A DNA stretch of 64,000 bases. Source: Talaromyces rugulosus. Its lineage: Eukaryota > Ascomycota > Eurotiomycetes > Eurotiales > Trichocomaceae. The notes beneath the pieces are model-generated. The model was not told where the DNA came from. It made no database searches and saw only the letters and a list, made by a program, of their open reading frames with translations. Location: positions 3,480,001 through 3,544,000 of the forward strand of contig NC_049564.1 in assembly GCF_013368755.1 (NCBI RefSeq). Direction: 5' to 3'. Shown here piece by piece: positions 56,017 to 64,000 of the stretch (positions are counted from its first letter, which is position 1; the number at the start of each line of letters is the position of its first letter). A program made the translations under genes and the position numbers.

Positions 56017-57795
56017 CTACATATTGGTTTTGTTTGGCTCTCGAGACATCAAACGTACCATAAGCGGTGTGTTATCCCAAGCCACAAAGGCGCGCTGTTT
56101 CATATCCCATCCAAAACTCCCTTCACACAACTCCATGTCAAATTTCCATAGAGTCTTAGCCAGGATCAGACGTAACTCTGCAAGAGCCAAACTGTGATTA
56201 GATGGACTCGTTAGTTTGTGTCCAGGTGATATGCATTTCCGGATCAAGCAAAAATGAAGACTTATTAAAACTACACGTCTTACGGCAGAGAAAGGAGCTT
56301 CAGAGGTTCATAGAACTAACCTTCTTCCGAGACAATTCCTTGGGCCAACAGAAAATGGCTGCAAAATGTCTTTATTATCGTTCACAAATCTTTCACCTCC
56401 CCCCCGCAGCCAGCGCTCCGGAATGAATTCATCCGGATCAGTAAAATGGTGAGATGATCTGTAGGATGCCCAATGAGGAACGGATACAGTCGTCTGATGC
56501 AAGAGATTAATGTCTATATAGTATTAATCGGATTGGATAGGTTTATGGGCAACATACCCCTCCCGGTATATAGTGACCTGAAATGATGGAACCCCCAGAC
56601 GGCACGCACCGTGGCATTCCAAGGGGTGCAGGCGGACGAATGCGAAATGTTTCATTTATAACAGCATCAAGGTAAGGCAGTTGCGCCAATTTCGCAAACG
56701 ATATTTCCGACAAACTTGAAAATGATTGTCGTATCTCATTGGTGAGTTTTGTATACGAATCTTGGTTGGCTAGCAGATAATATGTGCAACCAGACAGTGA
56801 AGTTGATAGTGTTTCGCTCCCAGCTAAGACCAGAAACGAAGAATTCGAGTCTAGTTCTTCTTGAGTTAACGATAATTCTCGAATTTTTTTGCTGGCATGA
56901 ACATGAGAGATAAAATCAGGATAGTGACCTGATTCTTGTCGAGCGAGTCTCTTTCTTATCTTTGACAATCCAAGTTGGAAACTTTCTCTGCGCCTTCTTA
57001 AGATGTCTCGATAAAAGAAGAGCGCTATAATTTGTATTAAAGGCGCAAGAGTAGGCAAATACTTTGCTGAGCTAATGACTGGCCAGGCCTTGATAGTATC
57101 AATTATAACGCGTACCCATGGATGGTACTCGCAGTTTTGTAGACAGCTGAAAGATTCTCCAAAGATGTACTCTGTCATAAAATCAAAGGTAACGAAATGA
57201 AACCATTCCAGAATGTTAGTAACTCTGCCGTTGGTTGTTTTTGCTCTTTCGTCAAGTCTGTCAAGAAATAGATCGACATAGGACTGAAGGAGAGGCTCTT
57301 GATCTTTTAATGCAGCATCTGAAAAAGCGCGCGAGATAATCCGTCGCTGACGTTTATGAATTTCGTCCGTCGGGGCAACCACAAGGTTTGGGACACCATT
57401 TCTGGAGACATTATAGAATCTCATATCCTTCAAAAGGCTTGGTTTGCTTGATGAACGGGCACCATAGATCTCCATCCATGCGGTCACATCTCGAAAGCTA
57501 AGCTCATCAGGAGCGATCCGCACTACATTCCCGTAACGGTCGTGAAGGGCCCTTACAAATTGAGGGCCTGTGCCTTGTACATATGCCGTGATGTATGGAA
57601 GACGTGTTGTTGATGCCAGAAAAGGCCCTGGGTAATCTCGAAGAGGATGGAAATATCGGTTATATATAACGCTCAGAATAAAATAAAGGACTAGCTGTAA
57701 CAAATATCAGTCGGTATTAAATTGAATATGGGAGCATGTGTATATGTACGCACCGTATAAGCAATGTATTGACTTGCTTGTACTAAGTAGCCCAT
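56017..57795 (-). CDS. Cytochrome P450 monooxygenase
   Basis: This is a haem-thiolate oxygenase, likely anchored in the endoplasmic reticulum. Exons are 57795-57754, 57694-56558, 56493-56321 and 56191-56017, giving 508 residues. A hydrophobic anchor (TLVLYFILSVIYN) is made only after the first splice, then the FHPLRDYPGPF hinge. I-helix oxygen-binding site: LAGSETLSTS. ExxR: ETFR in NETFRIRPPAP. PERW region: DEFIPERWL. Haem loop: FSVGPRNCLG with the axial ligand C447. The third intron is 129 bp, interrupting the frame right after the haem loop. The PGPF/RIAPDELSF/ISRAFSDAAL pattern fits fungal secondary-metabolism P450s of the CYP65-like kind (tentative). It sits between the dehydrogenase and the terpene cyclase, so it probably hydroxylates the terpene. 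Confidence 0.92.
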
Positions 57796-59090
57796 TTTGT
57801 CATGCCTTCCAGTATAAGTAATAGGTAAATCACGATGTTGGAAAAAAAACCGAAGTCTACCTGTAACGTCTCTGCCAATGAAGGAAAGTCGTTTCAATCT
57901 ATGCAATTTCAGAGCAAGAAAGTAATTGTCAGGTGGGTGACAGCTTAGCGGCCCATCACCATTCGCTTTTAATAATTTCGGATGAAGCCGGAATTTAAAA
58001 TAGACCCAAACCATAATTCTAGCGAACTAGACTACGGCGAATATGTATCTTGGATATCCCATTTTTTGGACGTAACATCTTGATTCTTGTAAGTTTGAGT
58101 AATCAAAAGCTCCACAAATTAACGTCCTATCAATACAAACTTAGGTTGAAATACGAACGATATTTTTGAGTTTACAGAAACAGTACCCCGTACATGAGCA
58201 TATAATTTAAGAATAGTGTCGTATTAAGGGCTTCTAGTCTAATATAAAATAGGGATTGATGCGCGCACCACCCTCCCTTCCTAAATCGTTGTAGCTCTGA
58301 AATTAAATTTCTTAGTAAATTCTTAGAGGTTTTGATTACCAATCCCGGTTTAGGGTCTATCCCTGACTATTATTTGTAATATTCAAGGCTAACATTTTCT
58401 ATAAAAATACACATAAAGTAAAAAATATAATATTAATTGATTTAATCTAAGTTTTCTACTGTCCTCTAAGTCTTTATCTTTAGTAATAATAAGAAATTAT
58501 TAGTTAGCCTTAATAATATGAAGCTGGATTAATATTTTTTATCTAACGCTATATTATTGGTCTTTTAGTGTTGAGTAGGGTATTAGGATAGCATAGAAAG
58601 CTAATTGAAAATTCTTTTATAAAAATTCCTACGTACTAATTGGAAAGTTATTGTGAAGTAAGATCTTAAGATGGTAGTTTTAGGGGGCTACTAAGGATCT
58701 ATGTTTTCTATTTAAAGTTAAATTAGTCTTTATCTTAGGATTTAGAGGCTATATATTACTGCTTTTAAAGACTAGGTAATCAAAACCACTAAGAATTTAC
58801 TAGGAAATTTGATTTTGACGCTATGATGGTTTAGGAAGGGGGTGGTGCGCGCATCAATCCCCATATAGAATTTCCAATTTTTGGATCTAGCAAATCTAGT
58901 GTGGTGTTCTGCCACTATGAAAAGGTGATCGATTATAAGCGAAGTCATTTGGACTAGCGATCACATGATACAAAGCCGATTTACTGGATATCTCAATAAA
59001 ACGTACTCAGTTCAAGGGCATTGATTATTATTAAGGTTTCATTACATGTTCGAAAAAGAATTACGGAAAGGAAAATGTGGCATAGGCTAG
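57796..59090. other. Intergenic region between P450 and DUF4334 gene
   Basis: Bases 57796-58200 are the likely P450 promoter. Bases 58252-58861 are a MITE-like element. The remaining 230 bp before the DUF4334 stop show nothing further. Confidence 0.5.
58252..58861. mobile_element. MITE-like element with ~89-bp terminal inverted repeats
   Basis: Bases 58252-58340 are the inverted complement of 58775-58861 over nearly their whole length (GGGATTGATGCGCGCACCAC at both outer ends; GGTTTTGATTACC at both inner ends). The centre is AT-rich and non-coding. The flanks show no clear duplication beyond AT-rich bases. At about 610 bp with long inverted repeats it fits a non-autonomous DNA transposon; the superfamily is not assignable. 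Confidence 0.8.
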
Positions 59091-59624
59091 CTAACTTATT
59101 GTCTCGCGTTTGGGCAAACGCTTCAAATAGAAGAAAAATGTATCCTGGTACAAGATATTATCCATAGCCCCAATGACAATGTCTTTGCCTAGATATCGAA
59201 AATTATCTATAATCGGGTGGTCATTGTATAAAACAGCAGCAGATACAACCCCACGAAACTTCACTTCTCTCACCTGAATCTGAGTCAGTGTCAATTCAAA
59301 ATTTGTGAAATAATAATAGCGATTAAAAAAGGGGGAGAAGGGATCGTCTTCAACTTGATTTCTCACCCGTGCACGTCCCCAGTCTGTTAGGACAACTCTA
59401 GAACCATTCTCATCGGATACCATCACTGGATCGACATTGTCCATGCTGTAAATATTCTTCCCTACCCAACGCATTTCCGCAAGCATATTAACGCCTGGGT
59501 GGCCAGTATCGATTGAAAAACCCTGCCATTCGCCGTGAAGAAAGCCCGGCTCTACAGGTTGGAGTTTATCGTAAAACGATAATACCTGCTCAGCGTCAAG
59601 CTTCTTATCCTGCAGGATCAGCAT
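59091..59624 (-). CDS. GXWXG/DUF4334 family protein
   Basis: This is a 177-residue soluble protein. The N-terminal GXWXG domain carries GEWQG (31-35) within EPGFLHGEWQGFSIDTGHPG, followed by the DUF4334 half with VSAAVLYNDHPIIDNFRYL and VIGAMD, the two signature regions of the family. No membrane segment or signal is present. The biochemical role of the family is not established; members occur widely in fungi, plants and bacteria. It is about 1.5 kb upstream of, and divergent from, the terpene cyclase gene, so co-regulation is possible. The start at 59624 is the first ATG in frame; an extra 5' exon cannot be excluded. Confidence 0.8.
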   Translation of the reverse strand: MLILQDKKLDAEQVLSFYDKLQPVEPGFLHGEWQGFSIDTGHPGVNMLAEMRWVGKNIYSMDNVDPVMVSDENGSRVVLTDWGRARVRNQVEDDPFSPFFNRYYYFTNFELTLTQIQVREVKFRGVVSAAVLYNDHPIIDNFRYLGKDIVIGAMDNILYQDTFFFYLKRLPKRETIS

Positions 59625-61131
59625 TAGCAGAGAATCCTCTGGCCTTTTTGTACTATTAGCAAAATGATTGATTTGTCAGGGATACAGCTGGGATCATATC
59701 TCACTTAGCATCCATTTGGGGTTTAAAATCGAAAAATATCTAGAACGGAAGACTTGCTGTGTTCTACTACTTGTTGCATTCCTCTTGTCCCATTTAACTT
59801 GGTACGACTATATAAGTGTTCTTATCGACCTCGGCCTTGGGAAGAGGGCCCAAACCGGTAGTGTCTAATATGTAGTAGACTCGCTACGTACGTAGTAGTT
59901 TTTCCTAGTGGGTCCTTAGACTGCTTCCCCGACTCAGTGAGGTCTGAGATAAGTCGGTCCGAGCACCTGACTATGTTGGGAACGCTAGCAAATTTTTTTG
60001 TTTATTAAGAACGAAACAGTGAAAATTCCGTGTTAGGCTAATAACGATTTCGGTCAAAAGCATATCAAAGCTTGGCTGAGCTTCGTAACTCCGCGACGAA
60101 TAAAACCATCCAGATATTCAAAAAGCAACAAATACACGAGGGAGGTATTTAAGCGCGTATTAGACAGTTAGAGATGTAATTTATATAAGCTAAAATTCCC
60201 CATTGTTCGCCAACTAAGGCGATAGTCAGAGAATTGACAGTTTGACTATATATAAACAAATGGTGAGCTTGACAATATACCAGATAGCAGCAAACAAAGC
60301 CAAGGCTATCTATCTACCGATTAAAATGAACATACGACCAAGAAGTTTAGATTTGACTAGAAACCGAGGGCGCAATAAAATTCTCACCCTGATATAATAC
60401 GTAGAATAAATAGAATCTTAGAATTACGTTATCCACACGTCTCAAGGTCATAAATTCATAAATTCATCCTAAAGTGATTTAATCACGCAAGCTCTGCTGA
60501 GGCTAGATTAGATACTTGCACACAGTACAAGTTATTTGTAACTGAGTTTCGACGTTCCATTGACTAGTGCATTAGCAACCTTTATATTGAGAGTGTGGTT
60601 AGATCAACACGGATCAAAAATTTCGTTTCGGAAATGAAAACCCTTCACTTCATAGTTTGAGAAGATATTCCGTGGAACCGGACCCAAATATTAGACCCCC
60701 GTGTGGATGCTGTCGCGCTCTGACTTGTATATTTTACGAGTCGTGGGGTATGTGAAGGTTCGTATGTAAAAGAATCGTTGATTACAGAGGATTACCGGAC
60801 GAACAACATGTACCATACTTGTTTTGAAGTACAATGGGTAAGTAATTGAGAAAATACAGCATACGACCCAACACATCACTATATGGATTAATCTTTCGAG
60901 GCGTATTTAATGTTTTACTATGCAGAGCTGGATTCCTTAAAGCCCCTCTTATTTAAACCCCCCTGTCTCACTTGGTGCCTTGAAGACGTGCATAAAAAAA
61001 GCAGCTGATCTTTTCATTCCCTGCCACTTGTAAGTATAGGAGTAACACCATTATATACCAGTTGCATTTGAATAAAACGACATGCTGATGGACCGAGCTA
61101 GCATAGTCAATAAATAAAAGATCTTTCCACA
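59625..61131. promoter_or_regulatory. 1.5-kb divergent intergenic region upstream of DUF4334 and terpene cyclase genes
   Basis: No gene was recognised; short open frames here (for example 59668-59868 and 60691-60879) lack family features. TATATA at about 61052-61057, some 75-80 bp before the terpene cyclase ATG, may be its core promoter. Confidence 0.45.
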
Positions 61132-62751
61132 ATGCAGTCTTTCCGCCTTCCACCTCCCAAGGCCTTGATTTTTGACCTTGGGGGTGTTTTCACAACATCA
61201 AGACTGGACTCCGTTCATTTCGAAACCGGAAAAAGTACTATAAGTTTCGATAGGTTGATTAGAACCTCGACCTGGATGAATTACGAATGCGGGAAAATAA
61301 GCGAGGATGAATGCTACAGTACATTGTCTGAGTTATGCGGATTCCCAGTGGCAGAGCTCTATGATGCGATTAAAAAGGGCCGCGCGAGAGCAGATTACGA
61401 CGAAAGTTTGATCTCATTTCTTTCAAAGCTCAAAAAATCCCATGGGGATTCTTTGAAAATCCTGCTGATGACGAATATATCGCAGCCCGATTATCTGGCT
61501 CTGAAAGACAAGTGGGGTCCGTCTTTCTGGTCAGTGTTCGACCGTGTATTTACATCATCAGAAAATGGAGTGCGCAAACCCAGCCCTCGTTTCTATCATA
61601 AGGTCCTTCAAGAGCTCCGTGTATCTCCTAGAGATGCTTTCTTTGTTGATGATCTTATTGAAAACATGATTACGGCTAAGGCGATTGGCATCCGCGGATT
61701 ACTGTTTCAAAGTGTCCAGCAAACCATCTCAGTACTGACCAATCTGCTGGGTGATCCGGTGGAAAAAGGCCGTGCATGGCTCAAGGCCAACGCTAGAAAA
61801 ATGGATACAACAACAGACTGTGGTGCTATTGTTGTCAAGGAAAATTACTCACAGCTTCTAATTTATGAAGCGACTCGCGACTTGTAAGTTCGCCTTCTTC
61901 ACACTACATTGTTATATATCCACAGAAATTGACGGAATCTCTCAGTGACCTAGTATATTTGAAACGTCCAGAATGGAGGTGGAATTTCTTTAGTGGTATT
62001 TGAACTCTTGGCTGCCAGCATGTTGAAACCTATGACTAAATTCATGAATTCAGAGGAGCCAAAATTTACTACCAGGAGGTACCCCGACGACCTGGATACA
62101 ACCTCACTTGCGTTGTCTGTCTTGGAATACGATGAAGAGACAATCCACGGCCTCCTTGATGATATGCTTGGTAATATCGATGACGACGGCATGATAGAAG
62201 TAAGTTTTTGATCAAACCTTGTAACTACGCAGAATTGACTTTACTAGTTCTACTTCGACCCATCACGGCCAAGAATTGACGCTGTGATATCGGTCAACGT
62301 CGTCACGTTATTTTGTAAATATGGGCGACGTTACCAAGTTCAAAGTACCTTCCAGTGGATCCACGACATTTTGTTCCACCACGCCTATCTTGATGGAACT
62401 CGTTATTACTCCACCCCGGAATGGTTTTTGTACTATGTCAGTCGACTGATTGAGGAATCAAATGATGAGGTCGTGACTGAGAAATTTCACGGACTTCTCA
62501 GGAAGCGAATTCAAGAACGGGTTGGTAGTGATGGTGATGCACTATGTCTTGCTATGCGTATCCTAGTATGCAAGAGAGTTGGACTCCTGTGTCCATTTGA
62601 AGTGGAGAAACTTCTTTCTTTACAGTGTGAGGATGGGGGCTGGGAACAGGTTTATATGTACCGATTTCCAGGTGTTGACAAGAAGCTGGGCAATAGAGGA
62701 GTTTCTACTGCTTTGGCTTTGAAAGCCCTTGCAGCTGTCTCACACCATTGA
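61132..62751 (+). CDS. HAD-like/terpene cyclase fusion, drimane (albicanyl/drimenyl)-type sesquiterpene synthase
   Basis: Relatives such as AstC of the Aspergillus oryzae astellolide pathway protonate and cyclise farnesyl diphosphate to a drimane skeleton while keeping the diphosphate. Exons are 61132-61883, 61946-61995, 62054-62199 and 62248-62751, giving 483 residues. The HAD half (1-215) has FDLGGVF (D15, with Gly at +2), MTN (114-115), RKP (K149) and FVDDLIEN (D173-D174). The cyclase half has WNFFSEEPKFTTRRYPDDLDTTS; D280-L-D282-T-T is the class-II-like acid motif. It continues with FYFDPSRPRIDAVISVNVVTLF, ILFHHAYLDGTRYYSTPEWF and a QW-like LQCEDGGWE before GNRGVSTALALKA. Skipping the 58-bp intron 2 is needed to keep frame and to match the family spacing. 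No lesion was seen. Product identity is inference. Confidence 0.9.
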
Positions 62752-63227
62752 TTTCTTGATGGGATAGCCCAATCCCTCTTTCCCTGCTTTTTTTTCTGAC
62801 CGTGCTGATGTTTAAATGCTATATACATGAATAGTTAGCGTCACTGAGCCTTGCTGAGGTGCTAGTTGTGGAAATTGCATAGATATAAAGTACCGACTAA
62901 AATATAGATAGAAATAAATACACTTTTACACATGTCTACTAAATATTGGTATTCGTATGCTTTGGTCGAGCTAATATCCTCAGCGACATGACAATGCTGA
63001 TGTGTAGTGTCACATTACGGTATGAGGGATTGAGTCTGATCTGCTCGATGTCTGCTTCTTAACCTTTTGAGGGCTGATTTGGGAACTGAGTAGGGTGACA
63101 AGGGTCTAGTAAAAATCGAATTGACTTGACTTAAGAATTGCGTTCAGCTGATGATATTGCTCTATCTTTACTAGTGGTAGGTAGGAATATTGTCACCATT
63201 AGCGATGCTCTACATATGTAATCACAA
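62752..63227. other. Intergenic region between convergent terpene cyclase and monooxygenase genes
   Basis: This holds 3' flanks only; it is AT-rich, and nothing else was recognised. Confidence 0.5.
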
Positions 63228-64000
63228 TTAACTGTCCGGAATCGGATGATCAGCCGCATCCACTCCGGCCTTCCATCGAAATTTAGCTCCAGGGTGATCT
63301 GCGGGCAGTCCGTTTTCTCCTTTGACACCGTAAAAGTTCTCACGGTATGTTCCTCCCTTGACTGTATAGTCGTCCCAGAAAACGCCTCGCAGGCGAAGCT
63401 CCGGGAGAAGTAACTCTGCGATTTCCGTATACGTTCCTGGCTTGACAGCATATGACTTTAAGATCAGAGGATTAGCCATCAATCTCATGCTAATTGCTTC
63501 AAAAAAAAAGGCGATACAACAACATAAAGGGGGAATTAGAAAATAATATCTGACTTACGAAGTTGAAACCATCCAAATCTGCAACCTTTACCCATCGTTC
63601 TAGCTCATTAGCAACCTGTTGTGTGGTACCAACAATAGTAGCACAGAGACCGCCGACGACAATTTGTTCTGCCAATGTTACCTTCGTCCACTTCTCCACA
63701 CCAGGACAAGCCTTTGACCAGCCCTCGACGATGGATCTGATTCCATTGCTTTCCACATAACGTAATTCCTCATCATCTCCATATTTGCTAAGATCAATTC
63801 CAGTCCAACCACCAAACAATGCTAATGCACCTTCCTTTGACCCAAGACCTATAAACTCGCGATGTTTCTCGTGAGCTTCTTTCTCCGTTCGCCCAATTAT
63901 AGGACAAACGAGTGCGAGGAACTTCACATTTTGAGGATCACGACCAAATTCACTTTGCGCCATTGAGCGAATGTCTGCAATGTTCTGGGCAAGCATCTCG
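63228..64000 (-). CDS. Flavin-dependent monooxygenase, luciferase-like (NtaA/SnaA/DszA family), 3' part
   Basis: Family members use reduced FMN and oxygen to oxidise small molecules. Two exons lie in the window: from beyond 64000 to 63559, and 63455-63228. The intron of 103 bp ends at CTTAAAG, which joins DGFNF to SYAVKPGTYTEI; the next conserved stretch is LLLPELRLRGVFWDDY, then GGTYRENFYGVKG and KFRWKAG. Upstream, VVGGLCATIVGTTQQVANELERWVKVADLDGFNF is the typical C-terminal flank of the barrel. About 223 residues are visible; a full protein would be about 440-480, so the N-terminal half lies past the window edge. It is convergent with the terpene cyclase. Confidence 0.88.

Noticed and set aside
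61996..62053. Frameshift inside the terpene cyclase
   Set aside because: The apparent stop after WNFFSGI disappears when a GT-AG intron with a TGACTAA branch site is removed; the join gives the spacing expected between NFF and the DLDTT motif.
63456..63558. Alternative acceptor at 63509 (TTTGAAG) for the flavin monooxygenase intron
   Set aside because: It leads to an immediate in-frame stop (CAA TTA GCA TGA); the acceptor at 63456 restores the family sequence DGFNF-SYAVKPG.

Overview
The window is nuclear DNA of a filamentous ascomycete, most likely Eurotiales (Aspergillus/Penicillium type; the order is inference). The evidence is short GT-AG introns of about 45-105 bp, some with TACTAAC-like branch sites, a Zn2Cys6 regulator, a HAD-type sesquiterpene cyclase, and a repeat island full of C-to-T and G-to-A decay of the kind left by repeat-induced point mutation (RIP). 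There is no sign of bacterial operons, CRISPR, tRNA or rRNA genes.

Region 1, about 1-40200, is a nested transposon island. An intact, GC-rich Tad1-like LINE (LINE-A copy 1, 4422-10715) with two complete ORFs sits inside a heavily decayed chromodomain Gypsy element (Gypsy-B, minus strand, 4011-4380 plus 10716-12974). A 5'-truncated LINE-A tail (12975-13280, minus) and a second, oppositely oriented Gypsy-B fragment (13281-14210) follow. A Copia element (15221-16716 plus 22724-24244) is split by a complete Gypsy-A LTR element (16717-22723, 274-bp LTRs, TTAAA target duplication). An older Gypsy-A copy lies at 588-4010. LINE-A copy 2 (24257-34390) has a 12-bp target duplication and is itself split by a hAT transposon (24770-28583, 8-bp duplication). 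A second, fully decayed LINE family (LINE-B, 34403 to about 39480) closes the island.

Region 2, 40217-51646, is a gene-dense segment with normal base composition. It holds an UNC93-like MFS transporter (-), a GH16 glucanase pseudogene (+), a secreted GH20 beta-N-acetylhexosaminidase (+), a Cys-type sulfatase (-), and, divergent from the sulfatase, a transcription factor with two tandem Zn2Cys6 clusters (+). A hexosaminidase, a sulfatase, a transporter and a local regulator together suggest use of (sulfated) amino-sugar glycans; this is inference.

Region 3, 52638-64000, looks like part of a terpenoid biosynthetic cluster. It holds a zinc alcohol dehydrogenase (-), a cytochrome P450 (-), a GXWXG/DUF4334 protein (-), a HAD-like/DxDTT sesquiterpene cyclase of the drimane/albicanyl type (+), and the 3' part of a flavin-dependent luciferase-like monooxygenase (-) that runs off the window. 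A plausible logic is that farnesyl diphosphate is cyclised to a drimane skeleton and then oxidised by the P450, the dehydrogenase and the flavin monooxygenase. Two MITE-like inverted-repeat elements and a carboxylesterase relic lie between these genes. Splice sites were placed by eye from consensus and reading-frame continuity and need transcript support.
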